A DNA stretch of 64,000 bases, from the NCBI RefSeq assembly GCF_000155735.2, contig NC_020908.1, positions 2,671,001 through 2,735,000 of the forward strand. The letters run 5' to 3'. How positions within the stretch are numbered: position 1 is the first letter of the stretch; each line of letters starts with the position of its first letter. The translations under genes were made by a program, and so were the position numbers. This document shows positions 17,827 to 27,662 of this stretch, one piece after another. Below the pieces are notes generated by a model that did no database searches, had not been told where the DNA came from, and saw only the letters and a list, made by a program, of their open reading frames with translations. The DNA is from Octadecabacter arcticus 238. GTDB lineage: Bacteria > Pseudomonadota > Alphaproteobacteria > Rhodobacterales > Rhodobacteraceae.

Positions 17827-19260
17827 TTAGCTAATCTTGGTCAACAATGCATCAAGCGATGCCTTTGCATCCCCGTAAAACATACGGGTGTTTTCCTTAA
17901 AGAACAGCGGGTTTTCGATGCCGGAATACCCCGTGCCTTGGCCACGCTTGGACACGAACACCTGCTTGGCCTTCCAACATTCCAGAACCGGCATCCCCGC
18001 GATGGGGGAGTTCGGATCGTCCTGTGCTGCAGGATTCACGATGTCATTGGAACCGATCACAATCGCCACGTCTGTCGTGGGGAAATCGTCGTTTACCTCG
18101 TCCATTTCCATGACGATATCATAGGGCACTTTGGCTTCGGCCAGAAGCACGTTCATATGACCCGGCAAACGCCCCGCGACGGGGTGAATGGCAAAGCGCA
18201 CGGTCTTACCCTTGGCGCGCAGACGACGTGTCAGTTCTGCGACGTTCTGCTGCGCCTGTGCCACCGCCATGCCGTAACCTGGGATGATGATGACGCTGTC
18301 GGCTTCTTCCAGCGCGCTTGCCACACCGTCGGCTTCAATGGCGACCTGTTCGCCTTCCACCGCCATTTGTTCGCCCTGCGGACCGCCAAAGCCACCCAAG
18401 ATCACGGACACAAAGCTGCGATTCATCGCCTTACACATGATGTAGGACAGGATCGCACCGCTTGATCCGACCAACGCGCCGACCACAATCAACAGATCAT
18501 TACCAAGGCTGAAACCAATCGCAGCCGCCGCCCAACCGGAATAACTGTTCAGCATGGACACTACGACAGGCATGTCCGCGCCGCCGATGCCCATTATCAA
18601 ATGATAGCCGATAAACAGCGCCACCAGCAGCATCAGGAACAGCGGGAAGAACCCACCCGTGTTGATATAGGTGATGAGCGTCACAACAGCGATGGCCGCA
18701 GCCGCGATGTTCAGAAGATGCCCGCCGGGCAGCTTTTGCGCCACACTGTCCACTTTGCCAGCCAATTTGCCATAGGCAACAACGGAGCCGGTGAAGGTGA
18801 TCGCGCCGATGAAGACACCAAGGAACAATTCAACACGCAGAATGCTGATTTCAACGCCAGATTTATGCGCCAGCAATCCTGCAAATCCGCTCAATCCGTC
18901 GCGCGTTGGAGCGTCCATACCCATCACGCGCGTGAGTTCGATGTGCGCGATAAGTCCGACAAAGACCGCCGCAAGACCGACCAGCGAATGCATCGCGGCG
19001 ACCAGTTCGGGCATCTGCGTCATCTGCACCTTGGTCGCCAATTGATAGCCAATCGCGCCGCCGCCGATAATCATCAGCACCGACAACAGCCAATAGCCTG
19101 CACCAGGCCCAACAAGTGTCGCAGCCACCGCCAGCGCCATGCCGACGATGCCATACCAGACCGCACGTTTGGCGCTCTCTTGCCCCGAAAGCCCGCCCAG
19201 TGACAGAATGAAAAGAACCGCTGAAACGACGTAAGCCGCTGTTGTAAAACCAAATTCCAT
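17827..19260 (-). CDS. pntB: NAD(P) transhydrogenase subunit beta
   Basis: The 477-residue protein is the membrane and NADP(H)-binding subunit of proton-translocating transhydrogenase, which uses the proton gradient to reduce NADP+ with NADH. It has about nine N-terminal membrane helices, then the soluble NADP domain with [47 protein letters not shown] and [12 protein letters not shown]. Full length. It follows pntA with a 12-base gap and ends at a clear terminator. Confidence 0.97.
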   Translation of the reverse strand: MEFGFTTAAYVVSAVLFILSLGGLSGQESAKRAVWYGIVGMALAVAATLVGPGAGYWLLSVLMIIGGGAIGYQLATKVQMTQMPELVAAMHSLVGLAAVFVGLIAHIELTRVMGMDAPTRDGLSGFAGLLAHKSGVEISILRVELFLGVFIGAITFTGSVVAYGKLAGKVDSVAQKLPGGHLLNIAAAAIAVVTLITYINTGGFFPLFLMLLVALFIGYHLIMGIGGADMPVVVSMLNSYSGWAAAAIGFSLGNDLLIVVGALVGSSGAILSYIMCKAMNRSFVSVILGGFGGPQGEQMAVEGEQVAIEADGVASALEEADSVIIIPGYGMAVAQAQQNVAELTRRLRAKGKTVRFAIHPVAGRLPGHMNVLLAEAKVPYDIVMEMDEVNDDFPTTDVAIVIGSNDIVNPAAQDDPNSPIAGMPVLECWKAKQVFVSKRGQGTGYSGIENPLFFKENTRMFYGDAKASLDALLTKIS

Positions 19261-19272
19261 TGTTATTTTCCC

Positions 19273-20844
19273 TTACGACTTCTGGAACATAGCGAGCATG
19301 CGCCGTGTCACGAGGAAACCCCCGAAGATATTAATACCTGTCATGAACACCGCAAGTGCGGCCAGCACTACGACGATGAACGACCCGGATCCAATCTGCA
19401 TAAGTGCGCCCAGAATGATGATCGAGCTAATTGCATTGGTGACCGCCATAAGTGGCGTGTGCAGCGAATGTGCGACGCCCCAGATGACCTGAAAGCCAAC
19501 GAAAACCGCCAATACAAACACGATGAAGTGCTGCATGAACGACGCCGGTGCCACAAGGCCGACCGCCAAAAGCAGGAGCGCCCCCACAGACAGCAGTATC
19601 ACCTGGCTTTTGGTCTGCGCCTTAAACGCCGCAACTTCGTTTGCGCGCTTTTGCTCTGGTGTGAGTTCAACTACCGGCGCTTTCGGTTTGGCCGCAATCG
19701 CCTGAATTTTCGGTGGCGGCGGCGGGAACGTAACGGCTGATGCGTGGGCGATGGTCGCACCGCGGATCACGTCGTCTTCCATGTTGTGGTTAATCTTACC
19801 GTCTTTGTCCGGTGTCAGATCGGTCAACAAATGGCGGACGTTGGTGGCATAAAGCGTTGATGATTGCGCTGCCATGCGGGACGGGAAATCTGTATAGCCA
19901 ATGATGGTGACGCCGTTTTCGGTGACGATCTTTTCATCCATCACGGTCAGCTTGCAGTTGCCGCCCTTTTCTGCCGCCAAATCTACGATCACCGATCCGG
20001 GCTTCATGGCTTTGACCATGTCTTCGGTCCAAAGCTCGGGTGCGGCGCGATTGGGGATCAGTGCTGTCGTAATGACAATGTCCATGTCCGGCGCAATTTC
20101 GCGGAATTTCGCCAATTGCGCGGCGGCAAATTCTGGGCTGGACACGGCAGCGTACCCGCCTGTTTCGGAACCGTCTTTTTGGTCTTCATCAAAGTCGAGG
20201 AACACAAACTGCGCGCCCATGCTTTCGACCTGTTCGGCCACTTCCGGGCGTACATCAAATGCGTAGGTAATCGCGCCAAGCGACGTCGCAGTACCAATCG
20301 CCGCAAGGCCCGCAACCCCAGCGCCCACCACCAGAACCTTAGCCGGCGGGACCTTACCCGCCGCTGTGATCTGCCCCGTAAAGAAGCGCGGGAAATGATT
20401 GCCTGCCTCAATGACCGCGCGGTAGCCCGCGATATTGGCCATGGAACTCAGCGCGTCCATCTTCTGTGCGCGCGAGATACGCGGGATCATTTCCATCGCC
20501 ACAACGGTCGCGCCCTTTTTGGCGGCAGATTTCATCTTGTCGTCGTCAGCGACCGGACTGAAGAAAGAAATCAATGTCTGATCTGCGCGAAGGCGTTTCA
20601 TTTCGCCCTCGTCTGGCACGCGCACTTTGGCGATGACATCGGCCGCTTTCCAAAGGGCGGCGGCGGTTTTCACAACCTCAACGCCGGCGTCCTTATAGGA
20701 CTTGTCCGAGAAACCAGCAGCGTCGCCCGCCTTGGTCTCAATCACACAATCGTGGCCGAGTTTTTGCAGTTCAAGCGCGGAAGCTGGCGTCATCGCAACG
20801 CGACTTTCCCCGTCAAATAATTCCTTTGGCGTGCCAATTTTCAT
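19273..20844 (-). CDS. pntA: NAD(P) transhydrogenase subunit alpha
   Basis: The 523-residue protein has the N-terminal alanine-dehydrogenase-like NAD(H) domain ([22 protein letters not shown], Rossmann motif [20 protein letters not shown]), a Pro/Lys-rich linker ([17 protein letters not shown], about residue 375), and C-terminal membrane helices. This is the unsplit E. coli-type PntA; many alphaproteobacteria split it into PntAA and PntAB. RBS GGGGAAGAC precedes the ATG. An IS630 element is inserted about 150 bases upstream and marks the start of the accessory island, so the promoter region may be shortened. Confidence 0.97.
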   Translation of the reverse strand: MKIGTPKELFDGESRVAMTPASALELQKLGHDCVIETKAGDAAGFSDKSYKDAGVEVVKTAAALWKAADVIAKVRVPDEGEMKRLRADQTLISFFSPVADDDKMKSAAKKGATVVAMEMIPRISRAQKMDALSSMANIAGYRAVIEAGNHFPRFFTGQITAAGKVPPAKVLVVGAGVAGLAAIGTATSLGAITYAFDVRPEVAEQVESMGAQFVFLDFDEDQKDGSETGGYAAVSSPEFAAAQLAKFREIAPDMDIVITTALIPNRAAPELWTEDMVKAMKPGSVIVDLAAEKGGNCKLTVMDEKIVTENGVTIIGYTDFPSRMAAQSSTLYATNVRHLLTDLTPDKDGKINHNMEDDVIRGATIAHASAVTFPPPPPKIQAIAAKPKAPVVELTPEQKRANEVAAFKAQTKSQVILLSVGALLLLAVGLVAPASFMQHFIVFVLAVFVGFQVIWGVAHSLHTPLMAVTNAISSIIILGALMQIGSGSFIVVVLAALAVFMTGINIFGGFLVTRRMLAMFQKS

Positions 20845-20991
20845 GCCGTCTTCCCCATGTTAACCGTCGGTATCGAACGAGTTACAGCCCGATAAGCCAA
20901 TTCACAAGGAAAAGAGACGGTTAGATAGCGCGGCTTGCGCCAACGGACGTCGCAGGTGTTGCAATCGCGCATATCGAAATAAGCTGACAGC

Positions 20992-22188
20992 TATACTCCC
21001 GCGCCTGAATTGACCTGAGGTTTTCCCCTCAAATCACTTTGTATTCCTTGAGCGATATGACGCGGAAGTTGTCGGTGACGGTGTCGCGGAACTCTGGCCA
21101 TTTTTCTGGCAGGGTCTTGCGGAAGAAGTCGAAAATGGCCTCTGTGAATTGGTTGAACGTTGCATAGTGCCGATTGTGGGTGACCCATTTGTGCATAACA
21201 CCCCAAAGACGCTCGATCGGGTTGAGGTGCGGGGCATATGCTGGCAAGAAATGCAACTTCACCCGACGTTCTGGGCTGTCCAGCCATGGCTGTAGTATCT
21301 TGGCATGATGATAGCGGGCATTGTCGACAAAGACGTGGATGGCCGTCTTGGTTTGGTTGTTGCGTTCCAACTTTTCCAGCATCTGTCGGGTTGTCTGGGC
21401 ATTGATCTTCTCGCCTTCCACAAAGGTGACCTGGAAAGTCTCAAGGTCAAGCGCGCCCTGAATGTTGAGCCGCTTGCGCCCTGATGTCGCCTTCAGGGCC
21501 GTCTTTTGTCCCTTGGGGAACCAACCATGGGCGGGGCGGCTCTGGTGTTCGGGGTGGACAGCGTCCGAAAAGACAACCATCTCATCTGCGGCCAACCCGT
21601 TCATCAGGGCCTCATATTTGGCAATAAACGCAGCCTGCTTGGCTTCATCGGCCTGTGCAGGCAGCAATTGTGGTTTCTTATACGCGAACCCCAGGCGGCG
21701 CATCAGCTTGGCGGCTCCCGACGTGCTGTAGTTTTGGTCGCACTCGGCTAGAACATAGGCACAGACCTCATCGGCATTGCGGGCAGGCTGCGCGGTGAAA
21801 TGGGCTCTCACCACCTGCTCTTGCACGACGGACAAATGACCCTGACGCTGGCTGTAGTCCTTCAGACCGAAAAACGATAGTCCCGCACCGGCAAAGGCAA
21901 ATCGCCACTCCGTCAAAACTGTCGGGCCAATATCCAAAATCCGGCAAACCGTTCCGGCGTCTTCTCCTGCGTCCAAAAGAAGAAACGCGCGCGCCCGTTT
22001 CCAAACAAGGGCGTCAACTTTGCGGCGGCGGCAAAGCGCTTCAAGTGCTATGCGCTGCTCGTCGGATAAGGAGACTGTTTTGTATTGCTTGCTCATAAAC
22101 TCAAAATACAGACTGAACCGCCTTTGGCCATGCGACGAAGTGAATCGCAGGCCCAAAATCGTCAGGTCAATTCAGGCGCAGGAGTATA
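20992..22188 (-). mobile_element. IS630-family insertion sequence A
   Basis: 27-base inverted repeats, 20992-21018 and 22162-22188, match with one mismatch (TATACTCC then C or T, then GCGCCTGAATTGACCTGA). The TA at each end fits the TA target duplication of IS630/Tc1-mariner elements. The surrounding TATATATATTAAT tract makes the exact boundary uncertain by one TA unit. The IS is about 1.2 kb and carries one intact transposase gene. Confidence 0.9.
21029..22096 (-). CDS. IS630-family transposase
   Basis: The ATG at 22096 (MSKQYKTVSLSDEQRIAL) gives 355 residues; the in-frame start at 22156 lies inside the terminal repeat region and is unlikely. An N-terminal helix-turn-helix region (VDALVWKRARAFLLLDAGEDAGTVCRIL..VLTEWRFAF) is followed by a DDE domain with Asp in VVFSDAVHPEHQ, Asp in IHVFVDNARYHHA, and Glu in HLNPIERLWGVMHKWV. 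The reading frame is complete, so this copy looks able to transpose. Confidence 0.93.
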   Translation of the reverse strand: MSKQYKTVSLSDEQRIALEALCRRRKVDALVWKRARAFLLLDAGEDAGTVCRILDIGPTVLTEWRFAFAGAGLSFFGLKDYSQRQGHLSVVQEQVVRAHFTAQPARNADEVCAYVLAECDQNYSTSGAAKLMRRLGFAYKKPQLLPAQADEAKQAAFIAKYEALMNGLAADEMVVFSDAVHPEHQSRPAHGWFPKGQKTALKATSGRKRLNIQGALDLETFQVTFVEGEKINAQTTRQMLEKLERNNQTKTAIHVFVDNARYHHAKILQPWLDSPERRVKLHFLPAYAPHLNPIERLWGVMHKWVTHNRHYATFNQFTEAIFDFFRKTLPEKWPEFRDTVTDNFRVISLKEYKVI

Positions 22189-22199
22189 TATATTAATAT

Positions 22200-23391
22200 G
22201 AGGCCTCTGCATAAGTCTGGGATTCCCCTGAAGGTTTAATTTTGCTATTTTAAAGCCATGCAGAAGCCATTTTCCACCCAACCCGAACTCTTCATTACCA
22301 GCGCTGATCTTGAGCATGCGAGCCTGCAAGGGTTGGACGGTGCCGAGGCGATTTTGGACTGGGTAAAGCTCGAACAAATCATGGCCGAAATCTATGCCAG
22401 CAAGACTGGCCGCCCGAGCTATCCATTGCTGACTTTACTCCGCGCGTCATTGCTGGGCATCTGATATCGCTTGAGTGATGCTGAGCTGGCTCTGTCCCTG
22501 TTTCGCGATCTGTTGTTCAGGAAATTCTGTCACCTCGAATTGGGTGGGGATGTCCCTGACGCCACTACCATTGGGCGCTTTCGGGCGAGGTTGATGGAAC
22601 TGGGCCTGTGGGAGGTTTTACTGGGCGAAGTGAACCGCCAACTTGAAGCAAAACATATCATCATGACTGAAGGTCGCATCAATATCATCGATGCCACTCC
22701 GGTTGAAGCGGCGCAGTCGGGGTACGGCAAAGACGCCAATGATGAACCCACGCGCGACAAGGATGCGGGCTGGCACGTAAAGGCCGACAGTCGCGGTAAT
22801 ATAAAGTCCACCTACGGCTACTCGGTCCACACTGGCGTCGACGAAGATGGCTTCATCCACCGCCAAACGGTCACACCAGGCAATGCCCATGACAGTACCG
22901 AACGGGACACGCTATTGCTGGGCGACGAGGCAGCGCTTTACGCGGATGCCGCCTATTCTTCGCAAGCCACACGCGAAAAATTGGCGCAGTTTGGTATTGA
23001 TGATCAAGTGCAGCGCAAGGGCTATCGGGGCCACCCTTTGTCCAAAGCGGATTTGGTCCGCAACAAAGAGATTGCCGTGATCCGCTCCGGCGGCGAGCGC
23101 CCCTTTGCCACCTATAAATCCCGCTATGGATTGGCTCGAACGCGGCTGAGGGGGCTGGCTAAAAACCTGACCCTGTTCGGCCTGGCAGCCATCGCCCATA
23201 ATATCGCGAAGGGGGCAAAGTTCTTGGCGCTCTACGGCCTGCCAGACCCGGAACCCACTGGATAAGTGGGACCAAAATCAAAAAATAACGCCTGAAACCC
23301 AACGCTACAGTCGCCTAAGAGCGTAAACACAGGCAGCTTTTGGAAACACATGACCAACGGGAACCCAAACAACAGGTTATGCTGAGGTCTC
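22200..23391 (+). mobile_element. IS5-family insertion sequence (1192 bp)
   Basis: Imperfect terminal repeats GAGGCCTCTGCATAA (22200-22214) and, inverted, TTATGCTGAGGTCTC (23377-23391) match at 13 of 15 positions. TAATAT directly abuts both ends (22194-22199 and 23392-23397) and may be the target duplication, though 6 bases is longer than most IS5-family duplications. The left end sits 11 bases from the end of IS630 element A, and the right flank runs into a decayed ArsR gene. Confidence 0.8.
22258..23265 (+). pseudogene. IS5-family transposase broken by a TGA
   Basis: The frame starts at ATG 22258 (MQKPFSTQPELFITSADLEH) and is open to 23265 except for one TGA at 22462-22464. There the family has a Trp (GIWYRLSDAELALSL), so one TGG-to-TGA change explains it. 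Downstream are the DDE features: IIDATPVEAAQ, YSVHTGVDEDGFIH, ALYADAAYSS and RSGGERPFATYKSRYGLARTRLRGL. Apart from the stop all 335 codons look normal, so inactivation is recent unless the TGA is read through. Confidence 0.88.
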
Positions 23392-23397
23392 TAATAT

Positions 23398-23759
23398 AGC
23401 TATAGCTAAACCTGCCACCGAAGACATCGACCGTATTTTTACTGCCCTCGCTGATCAAACGCGGCCCGCGATTTTGGCGCGCCTCACGGGTGGTGATGTC
23501 GGGGTTATGGACATCTGCGAACCGTTTGAGATGAGCCAGCCCAGCAATTTCGCGCCATATCAAGGTGCTGGAAACCGCCGGCCTCATCACTCGCCACCGC
23601 CAAGGCACGCACCGGATGTGCCGCCTGTCGCCCGACGGTCTTGGCGCGATTGAACCGTGGTTGAGCATGATCGCGAACAGTCATGCCAGCAGATACAACC
23701 GCCTCGATACGGTGCTTAAAACCCTGCAAAAAAAAGAGACATCTGATGCCCCTTCTTAA
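23398..23759 (+). pseudogene. ArsR-family transcription regulator, frameshifted and 5'-truncated
   Basis: From 23408 the reading is KPATEDIDRIFTALADQTRP, the usual winged-helix start. It then breaks at EPFEMSQP near 23540, where one extra base shifts the frame; the other frame continues with a canonical AISRHIKVLETAGLITRHRQGTHRMCRLSPDGLGAIEPWL. No start codon is visible because the 5' end meets the IS5/IS630 junction. This type usually represses an adjacent AHSA1 gene, which is also dead here. The pair overlapped by 14 bases. Confidence 0.85.
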
Positions 23760-24213
23760 ACTTGCCGTTGAAGGCGAAACCCACGTCATTGTGACCCGCA
23801 CCTTCAAAGCCCCGCCGTCCCACGTCTACCGCGCCCATCAGGAACCAGATTTGATCCGCCAATGAATGCTTGGAATGCCCTGCAGGACAATGCGCGTCTG
23901 TGAAACGCACTCGCGCGAGGGCGGAACATTCAACTTTAAATGGGACGACAGTGAGGGTGGCGACTTTGCGATCAGCGGGCAGTATATCAAGCAGACACCA
24001 GACCAATTGATTGAACATATCGAGCAGATGCACATCCCGGACCCGACGCACGACAATCACATTGTCACCACGTTCGCATCATCTGGTGTGGGTACGTTGT
24101 TGACGCTGCGCATGACGTTGCCCGATGCGGGATCACGATAGCAAATGTTAGACATGGGGGGCGCCGACGGGATGGAGGAGTCCTACGCGAAACTGGATGA
24201 GAACAATTTCTAG
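23746..24213 (+). pseudogene. AHSA1/SRPBCC-family protein, two in-frame stops
   Basis: MPLLKLAVEGETHVIVTRTFKAPPSHVYRAHQEPDLIRQ is followed by TGA at 23863-23865, where AHSA1 proteins have Trp (RWWLGP-like). The frame goes on through GMPCRTMRVCETHSREGGTFNFKW and GEYI-like ISGQYI to TAG at 24139-24141 (GSR-stop-QML), then to the natural end DGMEESYAKLDENNF at 24213. Family members bind hydrophobic ligands in a helix-grip fold and often sit behind an ArsR regulator, as here. Both genes are inactive, so the whole unit has been lost. Confidence 0.85.
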
Positions 24214-24231
24214 ATCTGACGCGCAGCCGAT

Positions 24232-24690
24232 CTAAACCCAGCGGAGCGTCTTTTCCGCGTAGCGGTGAAAATCCTGCCGGAACTTGCGACGCAGGCGGTC
24301 TTCTTCGGGCACAATAAACCGAGTTTCAAGGATCCAGAACAAAGCTGGGATCAGTGGCAGCGCCAGCGGCGCGTCCCACCGCAATATGAACCCCGCAAGG
24401 ATCAGCACATCGCCCAAATAGATCGGGTTGCACGTCCGCTTGAAGATGCCTGATTGCACAAGGTAGTCCGCCTCAAGATGGGGAATGACCGTCGTTTTCT
24501 TGCGGCGCATTTCGGCAATGGCCAGCAGCATCAAGATCAGCCCGCCCCCGATCAGGACCGCCGCCAGAAACTGCGTGATTGCATGATCCAGACTCAGCCC
24601 AAAGGGCTGCGCCTGACTCAGCCAGTAGGTCGCAATCAGGGCCCCAACGAGCCAGACTGGTGGAATATCAAACCATTTCATCCACGACAT
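24232..24690 (-). CDS. Membrane methyltransferase (isoprenylcysteine/phospholipid type)
   Basis: The in-frame ATG at 24690 (MSWMKWFDIPPVWLV) gives 152 residues; a longer start at 24747 adds 19 non-hydrophobic residues. Four hydrophobic segments are visible, and the C-terminal half has the ICMT/PEMT pattern: a SAM-contacting loop (TCNPIYLGDVLILAG), then RFIVPEEDRLRRKFRQDFHRYAEKTLRWV with the conserved Glu-Glu and FxxY. Members methylate small thiols, phospholipids or prenyl-cysteine; the substrate here is unknown. It lies between the dead AHSA1 gene and IS630 element B and is the only intact non-IS gene in the island. Confidence 0.8.
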   Translation of the reverse strand: MSWMKWFDIPPVWLVGALIATYWLSQAQPFGLSLDHAITQFLAAVLIGGGLILMLLAIAEMRRKKTTVIPHLEADYLVQSGIFKRTCNPIYLGDVLILAGFILRWDAPLALPLIPALFWILETRFIVPEEDRLRRKFRQDFHRYAEKTLRWV

Positions 24691-24795
24691 CTGACACGAT
24701 AGGCCCCGTGTGGCCAGCCCAAGCGCGCCAAAGGCAGGTCGGTGCATCGTCTGCTAATACCTCACGCCGCAAAGCCCATCATACCAATGGCCGAA

Positions 24796-25859
24796 TTAAG
24801 TGACCCTTGCCCATTCTCGATCTGTGATTGAACTTATTCGCTCTGGGTCGTTCGCAAAGAAGTTCCAAGCTTGTGCACATTTGTCGAGTATTTCGTCATA
24901 GGTGTCGAAAACTGTGATTGCGAGTTTATTAGCTCGCAGATAAGCCCAGACGTTTTCCATGGGGTTCAGTTCGGGTGAATACGGTGGCAGCTTAACGAAC
25001 GTAATTTTATCTGGCACCTGTAAACATTTTGCGCCATGCCAACCCGCCCCATCAACAATCAGCAAGGCATGTGAGCCGGGTGCGACAGCTTTTGCGATCT
25101 CATCAAGATGCAGCCCCATAGCCTCGGCGTTGACGTAGGGCAGAACGAGACCTGCGGCGGTACCACGTGCGGGACAAGCGGCACCAAAGATATAACTCCA
25201 TTTGAAGCGTATATCACGGGGTGCGCGCGGGCGAGTTCCACGCTTGGCCCATTTACGGGTGAGTGTCCCCTGTTGTCCAACGCGGGCTTCATCTTGGAAC
25301 CATACTTCAAGAGGCTTCCCCTTTGCATGTTCTGGCAGAGTATCGTTTACGAGGCTCGCAAAGTTTTTTTAAAAGTCTGCTGCGCTTCGCGATCAGTTTT
25401 CGGATGCTCTGGACGCACAGACAGGCGGCGAAAGCCATGCTTGGTTAGATATTTTCCAATCGTACGCACATGCAGTTTCACGTCGAACTCCTCTTCAACA
25501 CGAGCCTGCAAGTCGACACAACGCCATCGTACTACGCCATCTTTTACTGGGTCGGGCCCGGCCTCCACCCACGCCACAAATTGCGCCTGTTGCTTGGGCG
25601 ACAACCGTGGTTTTGCCCCCTTGCCATTCCGATCCGATAACCCCTCAATGCCTTCTGCGTTAAAGCGATGCGCCCAATCCCGAAGTGTTTGTCGATCCAT
25701 ACCACTGCTGCGGGCAGCCGTTTCACGATCCACCCCATCAAGCACCAGCGCTATGGCCAGTAGTCGCCGTACAACCCGCCCATCCTTGGTTCGCTTTGCC
25801 GCACGGCGCAAATCTTTCGCAGACATATCCGTGCGCGTAATTTTTATGGCTCCACCCAT
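24796..25859 (-). CDS. IS630-family transposase made by -1 frameshifting
   Basis: The ATG at 25859 follows GGGAGGTGCTC, a good ribosome site. The first frame (N-terminal DNA-binding domain, ARSSGMDRQTLRDWAHRF) ends at 25347. At 25359-25369 the minus strand reads TTTTAAAAAAAC; slipping back one base on the seven A gives FKKNFASLVNDTLPEHAKG and joins the second frame, which runs to 24796. The fused product of about 354 residues has all DDE residues: VWFQDEARVGQQG, LLIVDGAGWHG and PPYSPELNPMENVWAYLR. A-run frameshifting is known in this IS family, so I call this a gene rather than a pseudogene. The stop lies inside the terminal repeat. Confidence 0.82.
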
Positions 25860-25903
25860 GAGCACCTCCCAATCTGTGGAGGTCATTGATTCAGAGTTTA
25901 CCA

Positions 25904-25911
25904 AAAATTAA
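25904..25911. repeat. Target-site duplication, left flank of IS66 copy 2
   Basis: AAAATTAA precedes the element and is repeated exactly at 27517-27524. It differs from copy 1's duplication, so the two copies inserted independently. Confidence 0.93.
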
Positions 25912-27516
25912 GTAACTCCCAAGCACCCCAGCCGATAACGGGTTTTTGTCAGTTTTGATGTGAGTCTCCTTGGCCATTAGGCGCATGAATTTTCTGTTGT
26001 GGTCTGAATTTCGTGGCGCTGTGACGATTTCTCTGAATCATTGGTGGAATGGACCAAGTTACTGCTCTTGAACAACTCCTTGCCACGGCTCTGCGCAGGA
26101 TCGCCGAGTTGGAAGCCGCGTTGGCGAGCATGGCGCAAGAGAATGCGGATCTGCGGCGTCAGTTGGCTAAGAACAGCAGTAATAGCAGCAAGCCGCCTTC
26201 GAGTGATGGGTTGAAGAAGCCGGTACCGCGTAGCCTGCGTGGTAAGTCCGGTAAGAAAAGTGGTGGTTAAGTTGGCCACCGAGGCGACACCCTACGTCAG
26301 ACAGCAACGCCTGACTTTGTGGAGCGACATGAGGCTGAGGCCTGTGGCACCTGTCAGCATGGCTTGACGGCTGGGATGATCAAGGCGGTGGAGAGGCGTC
26401 AGGTTTATGACATACCGGTGCCGCGTCTGGAGGTCACAGAGCATCAGGCAGCGATTTATTGTTGTGGCCATTGCCGAGCCACGACGACAGCCACCTTTCC
26501 CGATGGCGTGAATGCACACGTGCAATACGGTAAGCGCATTCGGGCGGCGGCGGTCTACTGCAATGTTCAGCAGCTGATCCCCGAGGATCGGGTCTGCCAA
26601 CTCCTGCGTGATTTGTTTGGTGCCACCAGCCTATGCGCGGCCAGCGTGACCAACTGGGTGAACGGCACAGCGCGTACCTTGGGTGGCGTCGTCGAACACA
26701 TTCTGGCCCGGCTCAATGAAGGCGGCGTTCGGCATCTGGATGAGACCGGACTTCGTGTTGCTGGTAAGCTGCACTGGCTGCACTCAATCAGCGATCTCGC
26801 CTTCACGCATTATCGCATCAGCGCCAAGCGCGGTGCTGTTCCATCCTTCCTGACCGGCGGGACAATTGTTCATGACCACTGGAAGTCCTATTACGCCCAT
26901 ATGAGTGGGGTGGACGCGCACGCCCTGTGCGGGGCGCATCATTTACGGGAACTCAAGGCCATCGAAGAAATCGAAAAGGAGCCGTGGGCGTGCGCGATGA
27001 GCGTGCTGCTCAACAGCGCCAATCAGCTCAAGTGCGCGGCTCAGGGGCGAGGCGAGACCGAACTCCCCACGTCGGTTCACCACGGCATCCTCACCAAATA
27101 CATGGCGATCCTCACCGAGGGCCTCGCCTTCCATGAGCGACAAGACCCACTGGCTAGACGCACTGGTGCGCGAGGCCGAAAAGCCAGGCGGCCAGGCCAT
27201 AACCTTCTGGTCCGCTTGCGCGACTACCGTGATGACGTCCTAAGGTTCCTTACGGACTTCACAGTTCCCTTCACCAACAATCAGGCCGAACGGGACCTGC
27301 GCATGATGAAGTTGCGCATGAAAATCTCGGGAACTTTCCGCACCCTCGAGGGCGCGCAGGTCTTCGCTGACATCAGATCCGTCATCTCGACGGTCAGAAA
27401 ACACGGGGGCAATATCCTCGAAACACTCACCCTATCACCACAACAGATCATCGCTCGGCTCTAACGTCGCAAGGGCAACACAAAACCCGATATCCGATGG
27501 GGTCCTTGGGAGTTAC
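25912..27516 (+). mobile_element. IS66-family insertion sequence, copy 2 (1605 bp)
   Basis: Same length and ends as copy 1 but in the opposite orientation. It begins GTAACTCCCAAG and ends with the inverse CTTGGGAGTTAC, and is flanked by a perfect 8-bp AAAATTAA duplication. It is inserted in the 5' region of IS630 element B. The two copies form an inverted pair about 24 kb apart that could support inversion of the intervening segment. Confidence 0.95.
26049..27464 (+). pseudogene. IS66 transposase copy 2, same in-frame stop as copy 1
   Basis: The layout matches copy 1: a 73-codon N-terminal part from ATG 26049, TAA at 26268-26270, then an open frame through a possible GTG start at 26319 to 27464. 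Residue differences from copy 1 in the long segment are Ala/Thr in NAHVQYGKR, Ala/Asp in LRVAGKLHWL and Arg/Lys in DIRSVIST. The LRVDGKLHWL Asp of copy 1 follows the DETG motif; the catalytic DETG itself is intact in both. Confidence 0.85.
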
Positions 27517-27524
27517 AAAATTAA
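27517..27524. repeat. Target-site duplication, right flank of IS66 copy 2
   Basis: AAAATTAA, identical to 25904-25911. The sequence from here to 27538 is the displaced end of IS630 element B. Confidence 0.93.
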
Positions 27525-27662
27525 AACCAAAAAAATGAGTCAGATATTATGGCCACTGGTATCAGTCCCCAAGATCTACTTGATTAGGGGCACAGCACGG
27601 GCCAATGTTGCACGAGATTTCCGCATGCGTTGTTGGTCATTTTTTTTAAAGGATTTTGTCGA

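Larger units (their letters stand above)
24784..27559 (-). mobile_element. IS630-family insertion sequence B, split by IS66 copy 2
   Basis: The outer inverted repeats are 24784-24804 and 27539-27559 (tips CCAATGGCC and, inverted, CCAGTGGCC; both internal edges read TGAC/GTCA). TA lies immediately outside each end (24782-24783 and 27560-27561). Removing the IS66 element and one 8-base duplication leaves 1163 bp, a normal IS630 size. IS66 sits between the right terminal repeat and the transposase start, so the transposase has lost its native upstream sequence. Confidence 0.88.

Noticed and set aside
19864..20820. Long plus-strand open frame opposite pntA
   Set aside because: It mirrors pntA codons in GC-rich DNA, has no recognisable domain, and pntA is certain. 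The same applies to 55764-56648 opposite ftsZ, 52321-53169 opposite recN/bamD and 62155-62841 opposite murC.
22258..24213. TGA read as Trp (altered genetic code)
   Set aside because: Normal genes here, such as murC and the J-domain gene, end in TGA, and the genes with internal TGA also have other stops or adjoin frameshifted genes.
125..27516. Composite transposon made of the two IS66 copies carrying 24 kb
   Set aside because: Each copy has its own different 8-bp duplication (GGGTAATT and AAAATTAA), which shows two separate single-element insertions, and the cargo is ordinary chromosomal genes.
20990..27562. The island as a prophage, integrative element or defence locus
   Set aside because: No integrase, attachment sites, tRNA, phage structural genes or known defence genes are present. 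The content is explained by IS elements and remnants of ordinary genes.
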